Assembly (NCBI RefSeq): GCF_040802235.1 | Contig: NC_133169.1 | Coordinates: 42,849,034 to 42,913,033, forward strand | Reading direction: 5' to 3' | From: Manis javanica | Lineage: Eukaryota; Chordata; Mammalia; Pholidota; Manidae | DNA length: 64,000 nucleotides | Shown: positions 35,806-47,025 of the stretch, in pieces | Layout: each line of letters begins with the position of its first letter | Numbering within the stretch: position 1 is the first letter of the stretch | The notes under the pieces: generated by a model | Told to the model about the DNA's origin: nothing | The model's database searches: none | What the model saw: only the letters and a program-made list of their open reading frames with translations | Made by a program: the position numbers and the translations under genes

Positions 35806-35910
35806 ATTTTTTCTTGGACATTTCATGCATGGATGACTCACATGCAATTTTATATTTTGCTTATTTTCTAATATTTACCTCAATTTTATCAGCAGCTATT
35901 GTATTAGTAT

Positions 35911-36440
35911 TTCTTTTTTATTGAAGTACAGTTGATATACAATATTATATTGACTTCAAATATAAAACATAGTGATTTGACACTTAAACACATTATTAAA
36001 TCCTCACCCCTACTAGTGTAGTTACTGTCTATTAACATAGGAAGATGTTATGGAAACACTGACTATATTCTCTACGCTGTACTTTCATCCCCATGACTAA
36101 TTCATATTGGGACTGAGATTTTCTGCCTCTTTATCCCCTTCACCTATTTTACCCACCCACCCCAACCCACCCCCACCATGGAAACTACCAGGCACTTTTC
36201 AGTGTCTCTTGAGTTCTGAGTCTACTGCTGTTTTGTTCACTTTCTTTATTTGTTTTTCTTTAGATTCCACATATAAGTGCAACCATATAGTATTTGTGTT
36301 TCTCTGCATGGCTATTTCACTTCGGATAATACCCTCTAGCTCCAACCATGTTGTTGCAAATGGTATGATTTGTTTTCCTTTTATGGCTAATTATTCCACT
36401 ATGTATATGTAACACATCTTTATCCATTCATCTATTGATG
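35911..36440 (-). mobile_element. L1 3' region, antisense (3' part of an inverted L1)
   Basis: It begins TTTTTTATTGAAGTACAGTTGATATACAAT (antisense 3' UTR end), continues through TGTACTTTCATCCCCATGAC and CCACATATAAGTG, and reaches the ORF2 C-terminal area CACATCTTTATCCATTCATC. It is adjoined at 36450 by L1 sequence in the opposite orientation. Confidence 0.8.
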
Positions 36441-36449
36441 GACACAAAA

Positions 36450-36850
36450 TAAGTTTTAACAAATTTAAGAAGACTGGAATCACATAAGGTATGTTTTTCA
36501 AAAATAATGCTGTGAAATTAGAAATCAGTGGTAGTAAGAAGATCAAAAGATACTCAAATCGTTGGCAATGAAACAACATACTCTTTTATAACTGACAGTG
36601 GAAAAAATAGAAATTAACTCTGAAATCAGAAAACATCCTGAGGTAAGTGGAAATGGATCACAGTAAACCCAAGCTCCTACGATGCAGTAGCAGGAGTGTG
36701 TAGAAGGAAGGTTACAGTTATAAAAGCCTATATCAAAACAAAGACATCAAATAAAAAACCTAAATTTATACCTCATAGAAATAAAAAAATAAGAACAAAC
36801 TGAACCCAGAGTTAAGAGTAGGAAGGAAATAACATTCAGCTGAAGCAAAC
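36450..36850 (+). mobile_element. L1 ORF2 segment in sense, inverted 5' part
   Basis: Plus-strand translation shows decayed ORF2 pieces such as GMFFKNNAVKLEI (compare human ..AIKLEI..) and RSVCRRKVTVIKAYIK with FIPHRNKKIRTN. This is L1 ORF2 near the end of the endonuclease domain. Head-to-head placement next to antisense 3' sequence is the known product of twin priming. The next 300 bases (36851-37159) hold nothing recognisable. Confidence 0.65.
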
Positions 36851-37159
36851 AACATAGAGAACAAGCTCACATATTTCTAAGTCCAGGCGCTCATTTTACA
36901 GGGAGAGCATCATCATTGGCCACGGCAGGCACTGAGGCGCCGCAGACAACAATGCATCGAAAGAACTTTGCCCGGTTCATGCCACAGTTGGTTACACTTA
37001 TGCTTTGAAATTGTTGATTATAGTGTGAGGGTTCAGAATATTTAAAGTGATCAGAGTGTTCACAGTGGTCACATGGCTGAGAGGCATTCAGAATCTGACA
37101 TTTCCACTTTTCAGCCAGGGTACACTATCCCTGGGACTTAGTGGCGTTACTGTTCTCCT

Positions 37160-37960
37160 TTTGTTGTAAGCTTGGGGAGACAGCCCCTCCACCCACCCCA
37201 CCGCCAACAGTAAATATGGCCATGTGACTTATTCAGCCAATAAAATGTGAGCAGAAATGACTGGTAGAGACAAAAACTCAGCACGGCTGAGAGCTGACTA
37301 TGGAATTCATCTTCTCACATTTCTCAAACTCAAAATGATTTCATGTCATTTTGAAACAGAAAAAACTCCATCATAACTCTTCTTGTTTTTAGGTGTACAT
37401 TGAATGAATGCTTTATCATTTGTATGGTGATCCTTCTTGATGTAAAAATGTATGTTTGAATTTTTTTTCAAATATGTATTTTGCATTTTTATTGTTAACC
37501 CCTGTTTTCAAAATGTGTCCTTGGATTGCCTTGTAGTATTTTCTGTTTGTCTGCTTTTGAGTTCAAGAGTCCTTCTCCACTGTGAATGCAGAAATCTTCT
37601 GGGAATGTAGGCAGAGGCTGCCTTAGGTTACATGTATGTTTTTGAAAGATCTCATAAAACTGATATTTTCAGGCCCACAGTCAAGAAGTCACTTAGCTTC
37701 TGATTGCAGAGTGCTCCCACTTTTTCTACTTGCATTTTTCAGTAAAGGCTTATGAATCATATTTCAGTGTGACTCAGCTCTTATTTCCAATCCTCAGTCA
37801 AGTGCATCTATCACAGAGCGCCCTCCACCCCCGCTAACCCAGATTTGGCAGATATTGTGAGCTAGAAATAAAACTTGGTTGTATTATGCTGCTAAGACTT
37901 TGGGGTCACCAGTCATGCAGTAAAGGCTACCAAATGATGGCTGATACTATGACAATGAGA
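37160..37960 (+). mobile_element. Old MER/LTR-like remnant
   Basis: The left block (37180-37320) reads AATATGGCCATGTGACTTATT, then CAGCCAATAAAATGTGAGCAGAAATGACT. The right block (37800-37960) reads GTGAGCTAGAAATAAAACTTG, then GCTGCTAAGACTTTGGGGTC and GGCTGATACTAT. Both belong to a common mammalian repeat whose consensus joins TGTGAGCAGAAGTGA to GAAATAAACCTTTGTTGTTTTAAG. 37330-37800 between them appears unrelated or too decayed. Family name not assigned. Confidence 0.45.
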
Positions 37961-38774
37961 ACAAATCTTTCAGATAACATTATCAGAAAGCAAATTAATG
38001 GTATTTTTAATCCCCAGTGGCTTTAATGTATGTGAGGAGAAGCACATAAGGGAGAAGGTAAAATTTGTACATTCTTGTATAAGTGTAGCAAATAATATTT
38101 GAAGCATCAGTACATAAATGTACTCCAAGCCATTTGAACATATTTCTAACAAACATTTGTTCTCATGACATGTATAAAGCATTTGTTCTTTTTTCCTCCA
38201 TGTGAGAGAAGCTGTGTAAAATGCTTCTTATCTTCTTAGAAGGATTCCATACTCCTGCCCAACCCATTTCTCTTTTCATAATATAGAGCACACTTCATTC
38301 ATATTTTACAGTATTCAAAAGAATATGTTTTATATATTTATTTTTAAATGAATAAGTGACTGGATGTTTTTATTTCTTCTTTAGAGTAATATCAAATGTG
38401 ACCTGTCAAAATTAATTAACATTGTTTTAATTCCAGGTCTGTGAATATTTAAGGATTGTATAAATGTAGAAAAGAAGTTTAACATGAAATATTTCTCAGG
38501 AAAACCTTTTGGCTCTTTAAGACTGACATTTTAGGGAGGCCCCTTAGCTCATCAAAGCAGTAGTGAGATCTCTTACTTGTCACACTCAATCTTTACCCAG
38601 TGGCATATTCAAATAATCCACAACCATCAAAAAGGAAAGATTTTGATCAATGATATAATTTAAGGATATTTATTAAATTTACATCAGCTATATCTACATA
38701 ATCCTAATCAGTTAATTTATCATACTGCTGAAAACATAAAGTTCTCTTGGTAAATCAGGTTACCCTCACATTTC
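37961..38774. other. Spacer 3' of the OR14C36 locus
   Basis: AT-rich and non-coding. Nothing recognised except the probable 3' UTR of the minus-strand receptor at its right end. Confidence 0.4.
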
Positions 38775-39721
38775 CTATATGTTTCCTGAATAAGACATTC
38801 TTTTCATGATTTTCTTGATGGCACATTTTATTTGTTCATTTCTGAGACTGTAGGTAATAAGATAATAGGGTTGAAGAGTGGGGCGATTATGGCATAGAAA
38901 ACAGAGAAGACCATGTCCTGGATGGTGGCAGAGATGGCGGATGGCCTCAGATACACATAAAAGCCTGAGCTGAGGAAGACAGACACCACGAGGATGTGGG
39001 GGACACAGGTGGAGACGACCTTTGTTCTGTCTGCTCCATTTGAAAACTTGAGCACAGTGGAAAATATGTGAACGTAAGACATGATGATGTAGATGAAGCA
39101 GCCACCACTGATCCCCGGACCAGAGGCCATGACCATCATCTCATTGCTGGAGGTGTCCGAGCAGGAGAGCCTCAGCAGGGAGGGGATGTCACAGAAGAAC
39201 TGGTGGACCACATTGGACTGACAGAAGGACAGCCGGAACATGTTACCTGTGTGCACACCTGCATAGGCGAGATAGCTGAGGATGGAGGCCAGGGTCATCT
39301 GGACACAGACCCGAGGGCTCATGATCACAGGGTAGTGGAGGGGCTGGCAGATGGCCACATAGTGGTCACAGGCCATGATGGTGAGGAGAAGAAGCTCCAC
39401 ATACACAAAGAAAACCACCAGGAAGACCTGAGCTACACATCCAGCCTTTGAAATGGTCCTGCTGCCAAGCAAGGCATTGATGCATGAGTTAGGCACCGTT
39501 ACAGATGTGTGGCACCCATCCAGGATGGACAGATTTCTGAGGAAGAAGTACATGGAAGTGTGAAGGCTCCTGTCAAGGGTGGTGACAGTAACAATGAGAA
39601 TGTTCCCCATTAAAATCACCAAATATATCAGAGAGAAGGAGATGGTGTGCAAAGCTCTTAGTTCCCATACATCAGAAAACCCCATGAGGAGAAATGCCAG
39701 CATCGTCATGGAATTTGGCAT
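38775..39721 (-). pseudogene. OR14C36: Olfactory receptor OR14C36-like, C-terminal frameshift
   Basis: The translation starts MPNSMTMLAFLLMGFSDVW and contains TISKAGCVAQVFLVVFFVYVEL, SNVVHQFFCDIPSLLRLSCS and RTKVVSTCVPHILVVSVFLS, all close to human OR14C36 as I remember it. The frame is open for 297 codons to 38828. An extra 8 bp (GGTAATAA on the plus strand, 38853-38860) interrupts the TM7 motif, giving NPIILLPTV instead of NPIIYSLRN. Beyond it the other frame continues YSLRNEQIKCAIKKIMKRM and ends at a TAG at 38775-38777, which marks the ancestral end. In TM3 the motif is MACDHYVAIC (residues 116-125), with Tyr and Arg of AYDRY replaced. TM2 has HTSMYFF for HTPMYFF. Either lesion alone could impair function. 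Together they indicate a pseudogene. A short variant protein could still be made. Confidence 0.9.
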
Positions 39722-42700
39722 CAGTGGGTCACACAGCTTGCACCTGGGAAGTAAGGATAGATGTGCTGAACCCAGGAAGAGTCAAGTCATGGGGCGATGC
39801 CCTCAGCTGTTTCAGTCCTGACCTCTACGTATTTCAGTCTATAATGATGTCCCTAGTATGTTTGAAGGAAAACTAAGTGACCCTTCATCAGTCTGGATGA
39901 CATTCTTATTCTTGCGGTAGTAGTGGAGTGGCAATCAGCCTAATTGTTCGGAAACAACAGACATTTAAAAGTTCAATATACATCTCTATATGTTTCTATT
40001 GGAGAATGCAATTTTCTCATAGTCAAATAGAAATAAATATAGGCATAGATTACATAAACAGATTTTAAAATAATTTTGAGAGATCATGTTGTTAAATATA
40101 GGATAATTAAAATAGAATATTGTGGTTGTATTTCAGTCTTACATTTTTATGTGAGGGTTCAGACAATATGGGGAAAAGTAACCTTTTCTTCTAGAGTGTG
40201 CCTTTTATGCATAATGATATCCCTATGACATTAAATATTAATATTATTGGGACTTTACTTTCTTCAAATTGTTCATGTTACCTGATATATTTACCCTCAC
40301 AAAATCTACTCCTCATTTTTCTGTTAAACTTTTATACATCTCATTATTTTTCTAGTTTTTCATCTCACCTTTTGAAGACAGAAGGAGTGAACCAGAAATT
40401 CTGTTTCCTTAGAGACTCCTGAAACTCACCCCTAATATTCCCTCATTATCACCTTCAGTCTTGGTATTTTTCAAAACTTCTTTGATTCTACTGGCTGAAA
40501 AACAAAATGAAACAACTAAATAATGGCATAATACCTTTTAATACTAATTTACCTTTCTACTTCTAAATTACTAATTTTGCTTTTTCTCACTGAGATCTTC
40601 ATCTTTTTCAACAAGTTTTCTGAAATATCTCTCTTTGTTTTTGCATCCCTTAACAAGTCAAGTTTTGGCTGTTGCCAAAAATTCTTTAGGGCTTGTATCT
40701 TGTGTCCTCGGTCTGTTCGGTTTATTCGTCAGTGGGACATATCAGCCGACACCCGTCTGGACGTGGCCGCACCACCTGTGTTCTCCTGGATCTCAGCCAT
40801 CACTCTTCCACAGCTCTTTCTTCTAAGTTCCTCCAAATAACCATGTCCAGAGTTGAATTTATTTTACTCTCACTTTGTGTGAAAGTAAAGGTCTTTTAAG
40901 TTCTCTTCAAAAATCTTACAATCCAGACCCATTCACACTGACCCATTCCCTCAGACATCATTTTGCTAATATCACCTATCATGAACTTATCAAACATCTG
41001 TCTGTGAAGGTCTTCAGAGATGTGGGCCACAGTCATGACCTCTTTTTTTATCCCATCGATTTTATGATGCTTAGAACATTTCAGAGTGGAAATAAATTGA
41101 ATGGATGCTTTGAGCCACCTGTTCTGTTAATGCTTTTAAGTTCTCCAAGGTTTGAATTTGATGAAAAGTTATGCCCTTCAAATGTCAGGTAAAGCTATGT
41201 AAATGTATTTGATATTAAGTATAGATTTTTTTAATGGGGAATAAGCTATCACATTACTAAAGTATTGTTACCACTAATTCTTTATCTACACATGGTTTCC
41301 AGGACAGAGGAGAAAATACCCTCATCAACAAGATATTGCCTCTACATGTTTAACAGTTGAACTAAAATATCTATGTTCTGGATATTTTCAAGGTTCTTTT
41401 GATAGAGGGAAAAGTAATTTGTAGTTATGGTTTTGATTTCCAGCTATCTGGATCAAAATACTCATTTTTATCATGAGTGAAATAGGCATTTCAAACTGTA
41501 GACTCAATCTCTATATCTTATAACACTGGGAGCAGTGCACTACCTCTCATATAAACTGGTCAGGATCAGATGAGACTACATGTAACACATTTAGAAAAAG
41601 GCCAAGAGTATCAAAAATGCTCCTTAAGTATCCCATTTCCAGAAATACTGCTAATATTTCCGTGTTCCATTATTTTAAAGGCCAATATTACTAGCATGTA
41701 TGTGTATGTAGTCAGACACTTTATAAATAAAATTTGTATATCTAGTCTAAATCTCTCAAAGGCAGTACTGTAACCCCTTTTCATAGAGAGCAAAAGTCCT
41801 GCACATGTAACCGCTGATATTTCCGAGCTGTCTCCCGTGTGGTTCTCATGGACGTGCTGCATCCAAGTGGCACTGGGAATGGGCCAATTCAGTATCTCTA
41901 TAGTTTTCCAAATAATGTCCTCATACTTTTGTGATGATGAAGTACTTATAATTTCCTGTACAGAAGTTTCATATATGATTACATCAGGCATTAAAGCATG
42001 AATCCAAATAGTTTCCAGCAGCATAAATTCTCCCATGGAAGAGCCACCATGACCTCATCTGTACAGCAAGGAGACACGAAATCTAGGAAGTATCACTGCC
42101 TCTTACCAGGCAAGCGAGGTTAGAACTGTCCTTCACCCAAGATGTAGTCACTTCACCTGTCAAAACAGGATAACTGCGTGAACTATTATACTCAGTTTTA
42201 ATAATGTATATTCATTCATAGATTTATTCATTCTTTGAGTCATTGGTTCAACAAAGATAGGCCTAAGACCAGAAGTTTTATGAGTAATAAAGGCAACAAA
42301 ACAAATACCTAGCCTCACGAAATCTGTATTCTGTTAGAAGAGACTGACAGTGAATAGTTAATATTTGAGGAGAAATAAAATATTTCAGGTAGTTTTATGT
42401 ACTTTGATGAAAATGCAAAGGGGTGATAGACATGCAAGAAAGACTGTGTGACTAGGGAGGGGAACTGGGATTGGTCAGGTAAATTAACTTGCCTGGAAAC
42501 CAGCAAACAGTTATGGAAATAGAGATACATTTTTTACTTTTCCTGACTGAAGTAATGTTTTCCCCTGGTCTTGTGTAAAAGATGCCCTGTGTATATCTGT
42601 GGAATTGATTTAATAAAATTAACATATGATTTTCCAGACCAAATAATGATTTTCATTCTATCTAACCTGATTCATCTCACATGTTGGTTTGAGTCAGACT

Positions 42701-43326
42701 CTGAATTATGAGTTTAAATTCTAATCACACAAAAGAATTAAAAGTATTTTTGATGTAATACTGAAAAAGTACTAGGTTTAACAAGATGACTAATTTTAAG
42801 TTAGAATTTCAGTAAAAAGTTTTTCCATTGTTAGTTAATTCTGAGTTGGTTTATCTGAAAATATTTGTATATAATTTCTTAGAGAATTACAAAGGATATC
42901 CCCTTTGATGTATCAATTAGCACATCTTACAGTGTTGACATTCTCAAAGTGTCTCTGTTTTATCTTGAATATTTTCTAATAAAGCCACAATTCATTTCAC
43001 TGAAATGCCACATTTTCATTCTACTGTTAAGTGAACTGCAACACTTGGGAAACTAAACTATCTGTTTCACTGGTTTAGGAGCTGAAAAGTTACTACACGT
43101 GTAGGTCCCAATGAAAAGACTAGAAGTGAATTTTTTATATATATACATATGAGTACATACAGTTCGTGATTAGTGTAGAATACTATTCATATTTTATTAG
43201 CATTATGCTGTAATTTGCAGATATATAGACATTGTGTTTCTACTTTAAATAGATTATAATTTTATTCCATATCAACCACTCCTAGATACCTAATTTAATC
43301 TAATTTTTTAGGTTACATGCATAGTG
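39722..43326. other. Spacer upstream of OR14C36
   Basis: No gene was recognised. 39722-39850 is the proximal flank and should hold the start of transcription of the receptor. The remainder is AT-rich with short open frames that look random. 40690-40800 is slightly GC-richer. 43120-43160 has a small TA tract. Confidence 0.4.
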
Positions 43327-43542
43327 TGTGTGGGGGCACGGGGAGGGCTATACAACACAGAGAAGACAAGTAGTGATTCTACAATATCTTACTATGCTGA
43401 TGGACAGTGACTGTAATGGGGTATGTGGGGGGGACTTGGTGATGGGGGGAATCTAGTAAACATAATGCTCCTCATGTAATTATTGATTAATGATACCAAA
43501 ATAAAAACAAATAAATAAATAAGTAAATAAGTAAATAAATAA
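43327..43542 (+). mobile_element. Young L1 3'-end fragment
   Basis: GTGGGGGCACGGGGAGGGCT through ACACAGAGAAGACAAGTAGTG, GCTGATGGACAGTGACTG and GTAATTATTGATTAATGATACC with an A-rich AAAT/AAGT tail at 43500-43542. It is the same 3' UTR as the elements ending at 18710 and 27369. 5' truncated to about 200 bp. Confidence 0.9.
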
Positions 43543-43712
43543 GTCACAGGAGTAAAAGGTAAAGCATGGGTAATTACCAAATATTGAGTAACTGTATGGT
43601 GATAGGTAGTAACTTACTTACTATGGTGAGCATTTGGTGATGTATAAAGATGTCAAGTCATTGTGCTGCATATTGATGCTCTTATAATATTACATCAATA
43701 CTTCAATTAAAA
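43543..43712 (+). mobile_element. Older L1 3' end in sense
   Basis: It reads CAGGAGTAAAAGGTAAAGCATGGG, then TATGGTGATAGGTAGTAACTTACTTACTATGGTGAGCATTTGG and ATACTTCAATTAAAAAAAG, the classical older laurasiatherian L1 3' end. It directly follows the younger fragment in the same orientation. Confidence 0.75.
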
Positions 43713-44563
43713 AAAGAATATATTCCACTAGTCTTTGGTTAAAGATACTGAACTTACCATATTACTCTTTGTGATGATGATATCAACTTCCCCTTTTCTG
43801 GTAAAATATTGAATTTAGAGCAAAACATGTGCCTATAATATTCACATATCTCATAAATGGCTGCACATTATACCCATTTTGTTTCTCTGACAATTTTCCT
43901 AGACCTAGCAAAGAGATGAGATTCAGGCCAAAGAAGAAGCTTGGAGCAAGTAAATTAGGTTAGACCCAGTCTTTGTTGTAGGAGAGATAAAAAACTGAAA
44001 TATCTGCATTTCCCATGTTAATTTACCAATTTAAAAAAGAAATAAGAATTGTGCATTAACAAAAATAGTAAATCATGTGTTTATTTTTAGAATGTTCTCA
44101 CCACATAATTCCAGAAGCAATATGGAAATAATCATATTTGGTTTCAAAATCTCTTTAGTGTTTTAGAAATCTAAACACAAGTTAGGTTATGATTAATATT
44201 ATTTTATTGAAACTGATTATGTCAACAAATGTTCAGTGATCCATTTATTTGTTACCTGAAGGATTTAATTTGGATTCCTCACTGTGCAATGAGACCTTAG
44301 AATCTGTGCAATCAAAACTTAGTCAAACATATGATCTCAGGAATCTATGTCCAAAGCTGCCCAACTGTGTGGGTTTGCACATATATTTCATTCTTCCAGA
44401 TTTGCTTTACAACAGTTCTTTGTAGGAATATTCTTATTTTTATAAGTAGAATATCACAAATTCCAGCTCTGTAAGAAAACCAAGCCAAGGTTTCAATTGT
44501 TCTTGCTTGTGCCAATTACTCCAACCCAATTTTTTAAGTGAACTATGCTAAGATCCTGTGTCA
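43713..44563. other. AT-rich spacer
   Basis: No gene or repeat recognised. Confidence 0.4.
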
Positions 44564-45860
44564 TAAATTCCATGGCTGCTGACAAATTACCATAAAGTTA
44601 GTGCCTTAAGCCAATACCCATTTTTTATGTCAAAGACATGTAGGTCAGAAGTCCAGGTACACATGATTTGATTCCTTAAGTTCTCACAGGCCAAAGTCAA
44701 GTTATCAGCTGGACTGACTTTTTTTTTTTTTTTTTGCTGTCTTTGGCCCTGACTTTTTTTTTTTTTTTTTTGAGAGGGCATCTCTCATATTTATTGATCA
44801 AATGGTTGTTAACAACAATAAAATTCAGTATAGGGGGGTCAACGCTCAATGTACAATCATTAATCCATCTCAAGCCTAATTCTCGTCAGTCTCCAATCTT
44901 CTGAAGCATAACGAACAAGTTCTTACATGGTGAACGAATTCTTACATAGTGAATAAATTCTTACATGGTGAACAGTACAAGGGCATTCATCACAGAAACT
45001 TTCGGTTTTGATCATGCATTATGACCTATAAACAATCAGGTCAAATATGAATATTCGTTTGATTTTTGTACTTGATTTATATGTTGATCCCACATTTCTC
45101 CTATTATTATTATTATTTTTATTTTTAATAAAATGCTGAAGTGGTAGGTAGATGCAAGATAAAGGTAGAAAACATAGTTTCGTGCTGTAAGAAGGCAATT
45201 GTAGATGATCAGATGATCAGGTGTGTGCTTATGGACTAAGTATTAATCCAGGCTAGACAAGGGCAGCGAGACATCCACGGATGCAGAAGATTTCTCTCAA
45301 AGCAGGGGGGGTGAGGTTCTGAGCCTCACCTCTGTTGATCCCCAAATTCTCACCTGATGGCCCCCCTGCGACTGTGCCTGTCTTAGGTTGTTCCTCCCTT
45401 GAGGAATCTTACCCGTCTCTGGCTAACCAGTCAGCTGGACTGACTTTTATCTGGACTTTGTGGCAGAACCCAATTCCAAGATCATTCAGGTCATTTACAG
45501 AATTTTGGTCCTCATGGCTGTAGGACTGTGGTCACTGTTTCTTTACTAGCTATGATACAGGGCTTTCTCTCCAGTCCCAGAATCTGCTATTTGCACACAG
45601 TTCCCTCCATTTGCAAGGCCAGCAATTTTATGCCAAATCTCTCTCATCATTAAATTCCATCTTCCTTCTACTCTTATTACCACACAGAGAGATTTTTTTC
45701 TCTACAGTGCTCATTGGGTTACATTAGAGAGAAACATGTAATATCCCAATATTAAATCAACTGATTTTTTAACCCCAACTATATTTGCAAAATGCTTTTT
45801 GGCCATGCAATTTAACAATTCCAGGAGCAACATCCATAATATTCATAGTCCCTGGAATTT
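44564..45860 (-). mobile_element. MLT1-type LTR (fossil), split by retroposon copy B
   Basis: Read on the minus strand this is an MLT1-like LTR of about 570 bp. The 3' part is 44564-44722 (plus strand CCATGGCTGCTGACAAATTACC, then GTTAGTGCCTTAAG and AGGTCAGAAGTCC). The 5' part is about 45449-45860 (CTCATGGCTGTAGGACTGTGG, CTCCATTTGCAAGGCCAGCAA). The 708-bp retroposon sits between them with duplicated target sequence. Old and non-coding; the subfamily is not settled. Confidence 0.7.
44723..45430 (-). mobile_element. Non-autonomous retroposon, copy B, with target-site duplication
   Basis: A complete-looking insertion bounded by TCAGCTGGACTGACTTTT at 44705-44722 and 45431-45448, an 18-bp perfect duplication. 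On the minus strand it starts CTGGTTAGCCAGAGACGGG, carries AATAAA (TTGATCAATAAATATGAG) just before the 3' end, and finishes with two A-runs separated by GTCAGGGCCAAAGACAGC. Three approximately 19-bp repeats (44920-44975) and an ATAATAATAATAATA tract lie inside. Insertion features (A-tail, target duplication) show L1-type retroposition. It has no protein-coding capacity, no tRNA or 7SL promoter box was recognised, and about 85-90 percent of positions agree by eye with copy A. It could be a family of processed non-coding RNAs. Confidence 0.85.
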
Positions 45861-46394
45861 GGTTAAGAAATCTTGGCCAATCTAGAATTATGCTACTTAC
45901 AACCTTTAAAAATGAATTACAATTTATCTGTACTTTCTAATTTCTCTCTTCCTTTATTAAAATTTTCTTGAAGTCAGAAATAATACAGTGATAATATTTT
46001 ACCCTGTTAAAAGAACATATACTATATTATAAGCTTGCATTCAACAAATATTCATATATATATATCCATATCAGTAGGTGATTACATGGGAGAGTGAGGG
46101 CATATCTGGACTGGAGAGATAGAGTGGGCTCCCTTTTGGTGGCTGGGTCACGAGAGACACGGCCAAGCAGAAGTGGATTACTGCTTGAAGAAATAAAGGG
46201 GTGTCTCCCACTTTATTTCTCCCTTTTACTGATTTCAGATTCAAAGGTATTTTGCTCCAGGGTGGGAAGCTGTATTCCCACCCCCGGGAGTTACAAGGCT
46301 GAAATAAAATTCACTTTGCCTTCCTAACTTTGGTTTCATGTCTCACTATGTTTGACTTCCCTCCATCTCCAAATTGACTTTCTTCCCAACAGAA
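45861..46394. other. Spacer
   Basis: AT-rich, with a TA tract at about 46053-46066 and a GC-richer patch at 46100-46320 (CATATCTGGACTGGAG, ACCCCCGGGAG) of unknown origin. Confidence 0.35.
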
Positions 46395-47025
46395 TAGGCT
46401 TACAGTGGTTAGAGAAATGTAAAATTTTGTAGCCACTGTGAAAAACAGTTCATCAGTTCCACAAAAAGTTAGTTCCATATGACTGAGCAATTCTCTTCCT
46501 AGTGCCAAACCCAAGAGATTGCAAAACACACAAAAATGTGTATGCGAATGTTTGTAATAACATTATTCATATAGGTCAAAAATTAGAAAAACCCCAAATG
46601 CTTATCAATTGTTGAGTGGATAAACTAAACATAATATAACTTTACAAATAACATATTGTTTATATATATTCATATAAGCAATGAAATACTGATGCTTCAA
46701 CATTAGCCTTAAAACATTATGCTAAGTGAAAAAAGCCTGTTGTAACAGGAAACAGATTGTATGATTCTATTTATATGTAGCACTTATTAATATGTAATGT
46801 CCGAAATGGGTAAAACCAGAGGCAAAATACAGTAATTATAAAAGCTGAGGGAGAAAGAAACAGGGAATGACTGATAATGGGGAGGAGTGTTCTCTTGGGG
46901 TGATAAAAATGTTGGAATTAGATATGACTGATGTTTTCATAAGTCTGTGACTCTACTAAAAATCATTGAACTGTGCACCTTAAAAATTGAATTTCATTGT
47001 GTGTATATTTCATCTCAGAACAAAA
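46395..47025 (+). mobile_element. Old L1 3' region in sense
   Basis: It follows old L1 ORF2-end and 3' UTR landmarks in order: GCCACTGTGAAAAACAGTTC, GAGCAATTCTCTTCCTAG, CCCCAAATGCTTATCAATTG, GCTAAGTGAAAAAAGCCTG, GGGGAGGAGTGTTCTCTTGGGGTGATAAAAATGTT, CTGTGCACCTTAAAAATTGAA. Heavily diverged, with no frame left. Confidence 0.8.

Noticed and set aside
39068-39451. 127-residue frame on the plus strand
   Set aside because: Antisense shadow of the OR14C36 exon.
44587-44781. Lys-rich frame MPSQKKKKK
   Set aside because: It reads through the two A-tails of the retroposon.
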